This document shows positions 23,401-34,910 of a stretch of 64,000 nucleotides of DNA, piece by piece. Both the position numbers and the translations under genes were made by a program. The notes under the pieces were generated by a model, which searched no databases, was not told the DNA's origin, and was given only the letters and a program-made list of their open reading frames with translations. The DNA is from Pelodera strongyloides. Taxonomy: Eukaryota > Nematoda > Chromadorea > Rhabditida > Rhabditidae. The stretch is from NCBI GenBank assembly GCA_036852015.1, contig JAANDG010000169.1, positions 186,001-250,000 of the forward strand, in the 5' to 3' direction. Position 1 is the stretch's first letter. Each line of letters opens with the position of its first letter.

Positions 23401-23533
23401 CATAAACTTTGTACAATTGACGTCACTACAAGCTACAACATGTTTCAGATGGGTTGCGGAGCGGGAGGACCTGTGCAAAACCGTTCCCGTGTTCATGCGG
23501 GAGAACTGTGCCTACTCCTGCGGATACTGCTAG
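17439..23533 (+). CDS. M14 zinc carboxypeptidase with C-terminal ShKT domain (tandem copy 2; 5' exon not found)
   Basis: Paralogue of the gene at 7371-15038, same strand. In-frame exons: up to 17591 (propeptide, VSVFRILPRNREQFMFVR), 17997-18133, 18348-18437, 18682-18793, 19622-19723, 19863-19982, 20315-20429, 21052-21124, 21383-21461, 21589-21648, 21797-21881, 22179-22268, 22487-22603, 22813-22860, 23056-23134 and 23449-23533. Zinc ligands are HAREW and LHTYSQ. Also present are GVDLNRNF, TLYPASGGSEDW (Glu at the specificity position) and catalytic LELRPD. A basic linker (KAPKPRRKIPRKRP) leads to a complete ShKT domain, CWDVRHACKRW to CAYSCGYC. The intron after 18437 needs a GC donor. The last-but-one exon uses the second of two tandem AGs at 23048 and 23055. 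The signal peptide is missing from my model. AATAAA at 23681 is a likely poly(A) signal. Confidence 0.88.
17743..17936. mobile_element. TTAA MITE (AGCGAAAT family) in carboxypeptidase 2 intron 1
   Basis: The left end is mutated (TTGAAAGCGAAATACTGG). The right end is intact (GCATTTCGCTTTAA). Internal arms are TTTTGAAACGCATTG and CGATGCGTTTCAAAAACC. Confidence 0.7.
20458..20940 (+). mobile_element. Helitron-like family member with internal 35-bp minisatellite
   Basis: The head GGCTAACGCAGCGCGAGGCG and the CGTACTTATATGAAACG motif match copies at 31980, 44366 and 59136. The tail CTTTTATATAATACGATGAG matches the family's TTCTCCTTTATATAATAAGA block. It lies in a carboxypeptidase 2 intron. The 3' terminus was not resolved. 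Confidence 0.5.
20661..20905. repeat. 35-bp tandem repeat, seven units
   Basis: Units begin at 20661, 20696, 20731, 20766, 20801, 20836 and 20871, each exactly 35 bp, starting TTCAAAATACGTTTCAATAT. The first four alternate between ATGAGAATG and ATGGGAGTG versions, so the array probably grew by copying a 70-bp dimer. There are no variable spacers. Confidence 0.92.
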
Positions 23534-24298
23534 ATCCTGTAGCTGTAGTATATAGTTTTGTTTTTCGCCGGACGATTACGTGTGTACGTAACACGGTTCA
23601 GAAATAATGAACATAGTTGACCAGAATGTAGACAGTAGGATATTTGCATATGTCCTTTCTCGTTCTCCACTAAATAATCAAATAAATATAATACAGAATT
23701 TTCAATTTACCTCGACAAATCTAGCTAGAATAATAAAGTGAGATACATTGTAATGATATCTGTAATGATTGCAATTTTCGTGAACTAGGCTATCCTTTGT
23801 TAGCGCGATAGCGCTAACATAGTTTGGGTTTACTTGTATATTTATTTATTTGTTATTATATTGTATGGTCTCTGTTTCTGTCACATGACAAGTCACGTCT
23901 TTTACGTGGTGATCAAACGAGTTCTTCTAGTTTTTTGTCAGCGTAAAGTATTTTCTTCTTACTTCGTACTTTAATATTACAGCAGACCAGCTTGACGGCA
24001 AACGTTGCATGATAAACTGTTTATTATTTTATTGGAGCACATCAAAATAAAAAATACAATAACACTAAGCTAATAAACCACTATGTACAAAATGAAGTGC
24101 TTTATGAAGGAAGGAAGATTAAAAACTGTTCCACGAGAAACAAGTGTTTTCCTCTAATATTCTATATGCTACAAAAGAAGTTCAATTGCTTTGATCGGCC
24201 GTAATACCAGATACATATTGTGTACCTGCTGCCCTTCTACTCATCAGTCAGCATACACATACTTTTGGCAAATCTTATTTTTAAGAAAAACGGTTGCC
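23534..24298. other. 3' ends of convergent carboxypeptidase 2 and degenerin
   Basis: It contains a plus-strand AATAAA at 23681 and a minus-strand AATAAA at 24025-24020, so the two 3' UTRs probably do not overlap. A second copy of the GTTAGCGC hairpin repeat (23791-23832) and a CTTGACGGCAAACGTTGCAT motif at 23991, also seen near 20990, lie between. Confidence 0.5.
23791..23832. repeat. dispersed hairpin repeat, copy 2
   Basis: Identical to the copy at about 10495-10538 over the hairpin arms GTTAGCGC / GCGCTAAC and the ATAGTTTGGGTTT tail. Confidence 0.6.
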
Positions 24299-27200
24299 CT
24301 ACAGCTTATCCTTTGCCATTTGCGCCTCGTACTTCTTCCTCTTGTAAATACCGTAGTTGTGCATAAATACCATGTAGAGTAGTTCGCACGCAAGGCATAT
24401 AAATTCACATACTGTCATGAAGGACACACCCGACCACAGCCCTAATTGACCACCGAAATCGGCAAGCATTTTGACGATCTGAAAAAAATCTGAATCTGAA
24501 TCTGAAACTGAAAAACGAAGTATTTCAGTCTAGAATGCAAATTCACAATGAAACACTTAATCCGCTTCAGAATGTTTACTGAATGTTTTACATTTAAAAT
24601 TAAACTGTTTTTTACGCTTCAAGAGCGTGCACCTTTATTCAAGGGAGTTCAAAGTACAATTCCAAGGTTTGCTTATGACACGTTCCGGAGAGGTCCTGAG
24701 CAGTAGGCGACGAGTTCCAGATGACAAATTGATCGACGTCTTGCACATACTACCTTGGATTTATCTATTTTCGGTGCATTCCTATTGGTTAACGATATTT
24801 TCGCGATATTGCACGTGCCAAAAATACGGGACGAATCTACAAATCTTACCCCGTATGCCTGAAAAAAATCTTACCCCGTATGCCTCACTTTCCGAGTAGA
24901 GTTCGTAGTTGAGCACTTCGTAGAACACTTCTACCATCGCGCCATTTTCTCTGAAATTCATTTTATTTTAGAAATAGTTACAGTGGAAAAATTTGATTCG
25001 TGAAAGTAAATCAGAGATCACTAACTGATATTGTTCATTGCATTCTTCGGGTGTGAGATCGCATTGGCCGAGTGAAATATTCAGAGACTGAGAAGGCCAG
25101 ATGGCTTCAGAATAAGATACGGTGTAGACGGCCTGCTGACACGGTTGTTGACATCTACACTTGAAGGAGGAATGGACTTTTCCCAATTCCTGGGTCATTT
25201 CTTCCAAACATCGACCTAAGGTTTGTATTCATTGATTACGGTAGTGGTACAAATACCGTAGGCACCGTAGTACCGTAGGCACAGTAGTCGTATAGAGTGT
25301 AGCTATCAACCAGATTACGGTATATATATATATATAAAACATCATTAGAATTCAAAGCAACGTGCGGCCAAAATTAAAGAGATGGATAAAGGGATAGGAA
25401 AAAAAAGAGAGAGAGAGAGAGAGAGGGCAAAAATAGAACTCACGAGCTTCCGGGTCGAATACTTCGCAGTGTGTGGCTTTGTCAAGAACTGGGAACCTCG
25501 GATCTCCGCATCCACATATGCGTACGACTAGATTTTGGAAGCAAGTCCGGTAGCAGCCCTAAAATAGAGAAAATTCTTTGAAGTTCATCGGAGTGATTGT
25601 CTTTCCTGTTCCTATTTGTAAGGAAAGTTGAACAATCCCTTCCCTCCCATATGTTATAATTTTCTTTTTACACATTGAAGGGACCGTATATAAGTTTCTC
25701 TCGTTAAAGTTGCATGTAGAACAAGAAATAGATGTATAGGTTATCTCTTACCTCTGTGGAATACATGAAATCCTTGTAAATGTAATTGTCGGTTTTTCCA
25801 TTGGGAACACAGTCACCGAATGGAGCTGGAAGTCTGGACATCTTTTGCTGAAAATTTATGTAAGAGTGATAGGATAAGTCACGATCTAAAATTGTAAGGG
25901 GAAAGATTGAGAGAGGTAGAGTTGAGAAAAGAAAGATGTAGAAAGAAGGAAGGATAGTGAAAGAGTACGAACAGGCCTCGATACATTTCTGCAAAAAGTA
26001 TTGTTCGGATGAGCAATGAAGAAGTTAACACCAGTTTTCATACGTACCATTTTCATTCCGAACGATGATATGTAGCCGGTTGGAGCACTGTATCCAAATG
26101 TATCCTAAAATTTAAAGGGAATATGTATGCCCTTTTTGAAGTTAAGCTGTATTAATATGATGTGTATTCCTCATTAAGGAAACAACAACAAAAATTGTTA
26201 AAAGTTTCCCATTTAAAAGAAAATGATTTTCAAAGTTCATCTTTTCCATAGTAAACGCGTTTACTGCCACCCTGGCTTACACGGCAGGTCTGATGGAGCA
26301 AACATTTAGCATATGTTTGCATACATCGGCATATAGCTTGCAACAGCGACATATTTGCATGCAAATGAGAATATTCAAATTTACATATTCAGTCGCCTAC
26401 TTAAATTCATGTCTGGTGTGGAAACTCTAGTTTCGCAGTTGTTTTGCTCATTTTGATTGCCTACATATCCCCTTTAAAAGATCACGAAAGGGTAATAATT
26501 CGGCGCGACTCCACAAATTCGCAACTCCCTGTGATGTTCGTTGAATACTATATTACTCAAAAAATTAGCACTCGGTCATTCAAAATACTTCTTATAAAAT
26601 AAAATAAATAGCAACATGACGTACAGGGAATGGGAATTCCTCCTTGTCGTGAATTGTCATTCGAATTCCCACTGCTTCCGTTGTTGGGAGATAGTCAGAA
26701 GCATTGACGAACATCAGAACACGAAGACCTACAAACTACAGACTACATATAAGGCAGTAAAATAAAAACTACATATAAACCACAACTAAATAATATATCC
26801 AAAAACTATTAACTTCAATAAAAAGTACACAATTCTAAGCCACCTACCATACATGGGTCCCGCCCGGATGCTCACTTTGGAGTCGTTTCGTTCGTGATTA
26901 AATGTGAAGCAATTTCCGAACGTAGGATCCGAGACTATTGCAAAGTCCCTGAAATCCAAACTGTTCCGCAGTTATTTCGTTGTAATCTTACAGTAGTCTG
27001 AATTGCTTTATTTCCTTTCCGTGTGCCATTTAATTGCGAGTGACATATTTACACGTGTACCTGGTTCTTTTGACAATACTGACCATACGATGCTACGCCT
27101 TCAATGTTCACAATCATTGATATGGCATGTTAGTATTGATTACCCACCGATCAATATTACATTGTATTCCATTAAATGAACATTTGTGTATGAGTTGATG

Positions 27201-30014
27201 TTTCTGCATGCTCAATTCCCTTCTCGCCGCTTCGGATAATTCGCTCATTGCGAAAATTATATTTTCCTTCGCTTTCGTTACAATAGCCACTTCGTCGGTC
27301 ATGTTCTAAACGGAAAGGTAATTGTAATTATTTCATCGTTTCATATAAAGTCTATAACATTAGTAATAAAACATATATAACATGAGTAATAATATATATT
27401 TCAGAAAATAATCAATAACAAACGATAAAATAAAGACCTGGAATCCCAGAGCCTCAAGTATATTTGGATCAGTTACGCGAAGCTTTCCGTAGTATTCCCA
27501 TAGCTTTAAAACTTCCATTTCCTGAAAAACTTATAATAATGTTTTTTTTGGTAACAACCGGATAAATATAACGGTAATTTAAAGCAAGATCTGCCTGAAA
27601 ACTTTGACCTGCAGCGTGTTGTTCAAGTTCAATTATTCTGTTCACAATTGCCTGCCGAATAGTAATGATGCACTAACCTTTTGATATTTCATGCAAATTT
27701 CTGGAACTTGTTCCTGAGCTTTTGCACATATGCAGTCCACAGTGTCGGTGAGAGATTTGGGTGCCTTCTTACAGTAACCATTTGGCTCGCAGGACATACA
27801 CTTTTCTTCTTTCCAGTTTTCCTGAAATTAATCGATAAATATCTAAAAGTAAAATAAAACAAAACTTTACAGATCATATTACTGTGTTTGCAGAAGATTA
27901 GAAGCGCAACAGCGAATTTTGAAATATAAATTGAAATGGACTTTTGTTACAATACTAATACATATGTTTTGAATTGCGGAACATGTCATAAGCAAACATT
28001 GCAACTGTATTTAAACCCTTGAGTGAAGGTGCACGCTCTTGAAGCGTAAAAAAATATTTATTTATTTATTCCCCTACCTCCGGGTGACATGGATAGGCGT
28101 CCTCGGATTCTCGGTCAAATGCACACTTGCAGAGCTGCATACCAGGCCTGCAAATGAGTCATATGGTAACAAGTACTAAAATTTTACTACGAGAAGCACC
28201 TCACATATGATAACACATTGTGAACAAATACTCATAATGCTGAAGTGTAAATAATCATAAAACACACGCGCATCTCAACTTACATGTCTTTGATATCGTC
28301 GGGTGTGGCTGTCACATTGACATCACATTCGAAGTTCTTGTCACCGTCGTCGTCGATTACTGTACCGCAGGAACAGGCAGTCAGAACCTGAGAAATAACT
28401 AGCGGTCACAGTAGATATCCATACACGAGGTTGTACTTATTACCGCTAAGATGGACAATGATAGTGAGTATTAAAAATACCGTTTCAAAGACAGCGCCTG
28501 CATCTCTGCGTCTCCTCCTCGCATTCAGACTCTTTTTCTCTGCAACTCTCTCGTCGTTCAAATCTCCCGCCTTTTGCATGACTCCCTCGAATACAGAAAT
28601 CTAAATGCGATTTTTATATTATTAAATTGTAGAGCATTTCCCTGATGTGTAATACTGTAGAAATAAAAAAAGTTTTAACTGTCAGCATGTACATTGTCTC
28701 CTGGTCGCGCTATGTCATACATACTTATTTATGTCCTGCATTCTTCACTTGCCATGACCTACAATTAGTATATTCAACTCACAATCTTTTTGACAGCGTC
28801 CACATTGCGGATGAGACTGTCCCGATATGGATTCAAATTGCAAAGTGTAATAGCAGGGAAGGGAGCTGAAAATTATTTAAAGACATATCTAAAGCGGTAC
28901 AGCACTCGATGAGAATTCTTGAGAGAAAGCTCCCACTTTTTGTTTCTTATGGAACCTTGCCGCAAGAAAAAAGTTGATTATGATCAAGGACACTCGTGTT
29001 ATACCAACGTTAAGTTATGATGCTTAGATCTTACCAGTGTCAAACTTCAACTGTATATCGGTAATCGTATCCATCCGTTGGTATTTCCCCACTACATCGA
29101 GTGCCTGATAGATGAACATGGCCAGACAACCAAGTAAGAGAAGGATCCAGACGATTCTGGATACAGTAACTGTAGTTCAGAAACCAAAAACACAGTACGG
29201 TTTCCCCGGGTAACTAGTTCCTGGGGCCAAAATAACATTCTAACGCGAGACAATACAGACATTGATGGTGAATATGGCAGCTGGCGCGAGGGAACGCCTA
29301 ACGGAGCCTCACGCCACCTCGTTCTTGGGTAGTTACTAGATCTCCAGCACAACGAAGGAATCAGGTACCTGTATATAGCGTTGGGTGCCTGTCCCAGCAT
29401 TGGTATTCCATGACTGGAGGTTTTGTAACAGAATTCCTTGAGGTGCCATCTTAGGCGTTCTCTGTAGTTTTCAGTTTATATCCACCACACTAACAGGCAG
29501 ATGAATGATAACAAAGAAACGCTGCATACAACAATTATATTTGCAACCATAAACCATTTGAAGTTTACGATCGATTTAAACTCACTTGTATGTCAGACGA
29601 GTCGGATCAATTGCGTGCGCATCCTCATTTAATAAATCACATTGAACCTGAAGATAAGCGTTTTCTAGTGGAACATAAAGATATAATACATACAGTAGAT
29701 TTTATTCACCTATAAGACTACTTTTTCACTAATTTAAATGTTCAAATGTTCATTAGACTCTTACAAAGAACGCAACGCCATAAGAGACGATGAGTGAATT
29801 CCATAGTGTTAAGTTACTTGCGTTTTCTCTTTGCTTGCAACTACTTGCTTTTTATGGTTGTAGGATATATTTTATTCAGTAGAAAAAGAACAACCTCTTT
29901 TTCGTTATCATTCACCGCATCTCCGAATCTATAATTCCCTAATATATCTGCTGCTTGGAGAACATCTGTGTCCGAAGCCAGATATTGATTGAAGACTTCA
30001 CTTCGATTTGGCAT
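24299..30014 (-). CDS. degenerin / DEG-ENaC sodium channel subunit, UNC-105-like
   Basis: An amiloride-sensitive type cation channel subunit in the plasma membrane: two membrane helices and a large Cys-rich ectodomain. Nineteen minus-strand exons all close in phase: 30014-29895, 29647-29586, 29461-29369, 29156-29035, 28865-28783, 28600-28481, 28387-28284, 28147-28078, 27821-27678, 27521-27438, 27305-27148, 26948-26848, 26728-26625, 26104-26048, 25847-25752, 25558-25444, 25215-25026, 24950-24875 and 24478-24299 (692 aa). Features in order: N-terminal gating motif SSHGIPM, TM1 ([15 protein letters not shown]), [13 protein letters not shown], a basic RRRRR cluster in exon 6, [20 protein letters not shown], the [14 protein letters not shown] block, GCYRTCF, and a pre-TM2/TM2 segment [13 protein letters not shown]. 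The [13 protein letters not shown] string recalls UNC-105. Orthology is inferred. Further 5' exons are possible, since the chosen Met follows an in-frame TAG acceptor. Confidence 0.92.
24604..24745 (-). repeat. retroposon 3' end, copy 1, in last degenerin intron
   Basis: On the minus strand it reads ...CGTCGCCTACTGCTCAGGAC... and ends AGGTGCACGCTCTTGAAGCG followed by an A-rich tail. Related copies are at 27965-28052 and 48895-49048, each ending at the same motif plus A run. This fits 5'-truncated retroposons. Confidence 0.6.
24843..24893 (-). repeat. tandem duplication across the exon 18 5' splice site of the degenerin
   Basis: The 28-bp unit containing CTTACCCCGTATGCC occurs twice in direct succession. 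On the minus strand this duplicates the last exon bases GCATACGGG and the donor GTAAGATTT, with TTTTTTCAG between them. Confidence 0.75.
27965..28052 (+). repeat. retroposon 3' end, copy 2, in degenerin intron 8
   Basis: It contains GAACATGTCATAAGCAAACA and ends GTGCACGCTCTTGAAGCG plus a run of A. Same family as 24604-24745. Confidence 0.55.
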
Positions 30015-30684
30015 TTCTACCAATAATTTCAAAAATTTCTGTCGATGGCGTTTACCATACCTGGGGAGTTACCATACTGCATTAAATATATCTAACTTGA
30101 AAATATTTTTTTTACTTTACTCTTCTGAGTTCATGAGTCAATTTTTGATCCATACTTGGGGAATTATAACATAACTGGCAAGAATAAAAAACGTGAGGAA
30201 TGTGCAAGAATTAAATAAAATAACAAGCCAGAATAGATTGTCACAGTGCGATAAGTAGGGACATGAACCATGGTGCTTCATTGTGCTTCATGCATTTATA
30301 ATGCATCGTTGGATACCAAAACATACCAAGAGGCTCCAGCTACAAGGAGAACGATTTCAAAAGTTGAAGGTTATTTTGTTGAAGAAGATTATATTATTCG
30401 AAAACAATATCGTGTTAATATAACAGCGAAAGGCAACATAACGCAGCATTACAAAACGAACTCCAAAATTTCGATTCCAGGCGTAACAATAGCTTGTGTG
30501 TAACTACATTCAATCGAATTCTATCACCTTCGTTGCTCGTATAAGATCAGATGAATAAAAACAACGTGAATCCGAATAATATACTTTATTTATACGTTCA
30601 TATATATATATTTTTTGCTGTCACACTGCATGGAAAAATAACCCAATTAGTCATCATTACGATGCAATAACAACGTATTGTAAA
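30015..30684. other. gap between galaxin-like gene and degenerin
   Basis: About 670 bp lies between the galaxin-like stop codon and the first degenerin Met, both on the minus strand. A minus-strand AATAAA (30590-30585) serves the galaxin-like gene. A plus-strand frame at 30270-30503 has no homology that I recognise and is not called. Confidence 0.5.
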
Positions 30685-33535
30685 TTATGAAGTAGTCGTG
30701 CAATTCGGTCCAACCATCGGTGAGAGGTCTTGGAAAGGAAACTTGCAACATTGGCTGGTCTTATCATAAGGTGTGGGCACCATTGTACCATTTGTACGTA
30801 AATAACAACAAGCTTGGGGGCCACTTTTGAGAATTGGAGTAGAGCAGCAAGTTTGTGTAGCTGAGTTGTACTCCTGCAAAGGAAAATAACAAATATTAAT
30901 TACAGAAAATATTCAATTTGACCAAGATGCCCCATGGCCAAGATTAAGTTCCGTGGCTCGCCGTATTCAAAATGAGCAAACGGTCCGAGTTCGTGTGAAC
31001 TATTTCGGTAGCATACTTATAGCGGATCATTTTTTTTATGTTCTTAATAAATGTTAGGTTGTGTTATACTTTTCTGGCTACTTCATATAGTAAGTTGCAC
31101 GTTGACAACTTTTGTTTTGTTCAGAGCTTCAAATGAAATAAAAATAAGCTCAAAGAAACCTTGAAAGTGCCATTTGGAGCTGCGCAACAACTGTCCTGGA
31201 CGGTTTTGTCGAAAATCTGAAGAAGAAAAAACATTAGAAAAAGTCGGGGACCACACATTAATGTAGTCTCAGTGTGATTACTCTCTAAAAACGGTATTCA
31301 ATCAAACTGTGACAAAAGAAAAAAAACCCAGATAATCTCCGAAAAGTATGAAATTTCAGTCTGACGACCCTCAAAGATAGTATTTAAAACGGTTTCAATA
31401 ACAACTCAAATCTGCCCACTAACATTATCTCCACAGCAAATTTGTGTCCTGCCACCATCGAAAGTTGCTGCTCCGCAACACAAATCGTCTGCAGATGTTG
31501 CTCTAAAACAAGTTTAGTAATATTTCTGGGATACAAATTGATTACTGAATTTACTACGACAGTAAATGTTACCTAGCCAGCGTCGAGTTGCAGCACTTCA
31601 ATGAAGTATCCGATTTCGTATAGGCTATTGTCCCACAACAGTCGCCATTGGGCACATTGTGGACCTTAAAACTTGAATTTTTTTAAACTTTCTATATATC
31701 ATGCGTTGTGCTAATGTGTGGCCAGTGGCCTACCGTAGCAAAACATCTAGCAATACTTGCTAAGTGTGATATGTCCAGTTATAACGATAAACTAACCACA
31801 CCACTGCAACATGTCTGTTGATATCCAAGTACTTCTGTACCACAACATAATTCTGCATAACGACCGTTTTGACGACGTTCACGAACCGACTAAATATCTA
31901 CTTTTGGTGAAAACTTAAAAACAAAATAGACTAAAAATAATAGACGTTCAAACCTTCAAACTACACAAAACATTTATTACATAACCTATCGCCGCCTGAG
32001 GCGACTTTCCAATACTGTACAGGTGACTTTAAAGCATTACAAAAATGGGCATACTTATTTGAAAGGTCTGAAACGTATTGCCTATAATTAAGGTACTGAG
32101 ACTCATATTGCTTATTTTGGAGTTGCGAAGAGTTGGACTGCTATACCAAATCCTTGAAACGTATTATGGATTTCGTTTCTGACATTGTGACAAAAAATCT
32201 TTCTCCTTTATATAATAAGAATTAGAGAAACTACTGTTAAATATATTCTTAGAGCTAAATATTTGTTTCCCACCGGATCACTAATGACACGGACACGGTT
32301 AAAGTCACAGATTCACTCAAGCAGCAAAATATTGTTGCTGACAATAACATGAGTGCCACAAAGAAATACCACGGTCCTAGTTTCTGTACAGTGACAACAT
32401 TCAGTATTCACTTACAATTTAAAAACACACTTCTTCAGTCCTTTACTTTTCTTTTTTTTTTGAAATTGTATAATTCCGAAAGACCAATAGACCTTTACAT
32501 GTGGTGTCTAAACCAGTCATACTAATTTAAGCTGTAACTACTTACCCCACTGCAGCATATCTGTGTGTATGCATTGTATGGTTGAATTCCACAGCACGCA
32601 ACCCCAAAGAGGTCTTCTGCACGGGTGAAGTTCTGACACCGAGTGAAATCACCACAACATGCACTGATTTCTGAAAGTATTAGTTTTTAAAGCGAAATAC
32701 TTATGGTTAGCCAGGAAAAGAAAATTACAACTAAATATAAATGTCAGTCGACGTATGGTGAAACTTGAGTGCATCGTATGCAGATTGAATCTTCCTCATT
32801 ATACGGCACTATATTTTTGAATTTAATAATTTTCCTATGTATGTGTCATTGTAAGTCAGGTCTCTTGCGAACTGTGAAGCATGCCCGCCTCAGCCTACCT
32901 ACGATTAAATGTGCTGTCTCAATATATGTGGTCGATACATTACAGTTTGAACCCTTATTCGCGGTTCAAATAATTCACTGCGGTGTTTGATTGTCTGTGT
33001 GTGACGCGTTCTAATTTTCATAACCATTCAGTGCGGCTATAATTACGTCTTCGCTCTTCAAACCACTGAGAAAAAAAACTAGACCTATGCGCATGTGGGT
33101 ATCTTACCGCACGGTATATATTTTTATTTATTTTGTTCATCGAAGGAATAACAAACTATAACACATCCGAAGAATAGTTGATTTATAATCGGTAACCATA
33201 AGACTGTGTAACTATCATATTATTTGATGCACACCTCGGTGTTATTTAATAAATAATAAATAAATAAATAAACTATGTTCTGTTGTTATATTTTAATGCG
33301 TACTCGAGTCATTAAAATCAGAGGCAACGCCTAAGTAAAACGCCTATGAGACCTATGTAAAACCTTGCAGTGAGCATTCAAAAAACGCACAGGTAAGAAT
33401 GATACAGATATGTAATGTAATACTGTCCGGTTCATTGTTTATGGTGTCTTGATTTCGATTCAATTCTCGAGACACTGTTTGCAGTAAATGAAACTTTATT
33501 TAATATTTTGTGTTGTAGTTATAATTCACTACTAC

Positions 33536-33603
<68 letters not shown>

Positions 33604-34102
33604 CTTCCCTCTCCCTTTAGCTCAATTACCTCCAACAAAGGGGTGAGGAAAGAAGTTTCTCTGCTCTCCCCCGATATGTGTATAATTATCCGATCGAGTG
33701 CTATTCTTACCGTAATTGTGTGTGTGGGGATTCTGCCAAACCGCTCTCCCTTTCTATTCCCTTTCGTAATAACCATTGTTCTTTTTTCGCTAATATTTTT
33801 GTATTTATTGGTCATTGTGCCTCGCACACATAATTATTAGATCTCCATTGAAATGGAAATAGTATCTTTCTCTCATTCTGTTACTGCGATAGGAAACAGT
33901 CTATTTTGCCAACCAGGAACTTTTTGTTTCATAAGAAAGGATCTAAGCCAACACTTTGACCAATTTTGTACCATATTATATAGTTGATGAATCGTATTTT
34001 CAATTTCTGCAAAAATAACTCACGGAGAGCTGCTGAGGCGAGTGGCACAAGGATTATGGCACAAATGGCGACCAGAGTGCACTGGAGTACCGTAGTGTTC
34101 AT
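30685..34102 (-). CDS. secreted or type II membrane protein with galaxin-like double-cysteine repeats
   Basis: Seven exons close in phase: 34102-34024, 32670-32546, 31889-31797, 31664-31573, 31502-31424, 31216-31160 and 30873-30685 (237 aa from this Met). The first exon is a hydrophobic leader MNTTVLQCTLVAICAIILVP. The rest is about nine CC pairs in the pattern CCG...Y...Q.CC, for example LCCGTEVLGYQQTCCSG and LCCGAATFDGGRTQICC. This is the repeat of galaxins, secreted proteins first known from coral skeleton matrix and widespread as extracellular repeats. The leader may instead be a signal-anchor, because an open frame continues upstream in the same exon (VEEEDTDAESDSEEDEVLL) to an in-frame acceptor at 34213. 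In that case the exons at 36066-34911 would form a cytoplasmic N-terminus. Function is not inferred beyond extracellular structure. Confidence 0.8.
31980..32235 (+). mobile_element. Helitron-like family fragment in galaxin-like intron
   Basis: It contains the head CCTATCGCCGCCTGAGGCGA, the GGGCATACTTATTTGAAA block and the tail TTTCTCCTTTATATAATAAG shared with the copies at 44366 and 59136. Confidence 0.5.
33538..33602. repeat. (TC)n microsatellite
   Basis: A run of about 30 TC dinucleotides inside intron 1 of the galaxin-like gene. Confidence 0.95.
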
Positions 34103-34650
34103 GTTTCGGAGTACATCCCGCACTGCGTTGGTGATCGCCCGAACCGTGCCATCGGAGAGCAGAACCTCGTCCTCTTCTGAATCGCTCTCTGCGTCGGTGT
34201 CCTCCTCCTCGACCTGCTCAATGTATTCTTTTTATCTCTCAGTCTCTCGAACTTTCTTAATCTCTATCTATTATCCCTGTTTTCTCTCTCACTCTCCTGA
34301 GTGCACTGATCTCTCTATCAAAGTTGGATTCCCCTTGTTCAGATGAGTGTTGACTTATAAAAATTATATTATTATATGCCTATGATAATAAACTCACAAT
34401 TCTCTGTGTCATTGTCGCCTCAACATGTCCGTCCCTCTCTCTCATTTCCATATTTCTCTCCTCCCTCCTCGAGGTGTGCGGTATTTCTTCGAGGTGAACT
34501 CCGATCAAACCGTTATCAAAATCAACAGCTCTGAACGAGTTCCAATAGCCGAATGCTTATCACACGGTAACAAAAAATTAGGCATAGTGTTCAATAACAT
34601 AACTGAGTGAATTTGTATATCAGTTTTTAATTACAAGATGTTTTGAAACA

Positions 34651-34788
34651 GAGTCCATATTCACCACTCCAATTCCCGTGGGGAAATATTCCGTGGCTGG
34701 GAACAGAAAATAGCACTCTAATGTGAGACACGCGGAGAAACAGACGGGGAATTCCCCATAGGGAATTGAATGGTGAATATGGCCTCAG
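34651..34788. mobile_element. short inverted-repeat element (CATATTCACCA family)
   Basis: Arms GTCCATATTCACCACTCCAA and GAATGGTGAATATGGCC enclose about 140 bp. A second pair GAATTCCCC / GGGGAA is visible inside. Related to 16488-16615. Confidence 0.7.
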
Positions 34789-34910
34789 TACATAGGTCCC
34801 AACCAAAATATTTTATATATTTTTGGCTCTGCTCGGTGACAAACAAAAATACAACGTTACTTATTGATTAATTAATTGCTTTTATTGATTGTGCTCATTT
34901 TGAACGGTAC

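Noticed and set aside
30270..30503. Small plus-strand gene between degenerin and galaxin-like gene
   Set aside because: A single short frame with no splice signals, no motif and no homology that I recognise.
33508..33840. Frames on both strands across the (TC)n run
   Set aside because: Repeat-driven low complexity within an intron of the galaxin-like gene.
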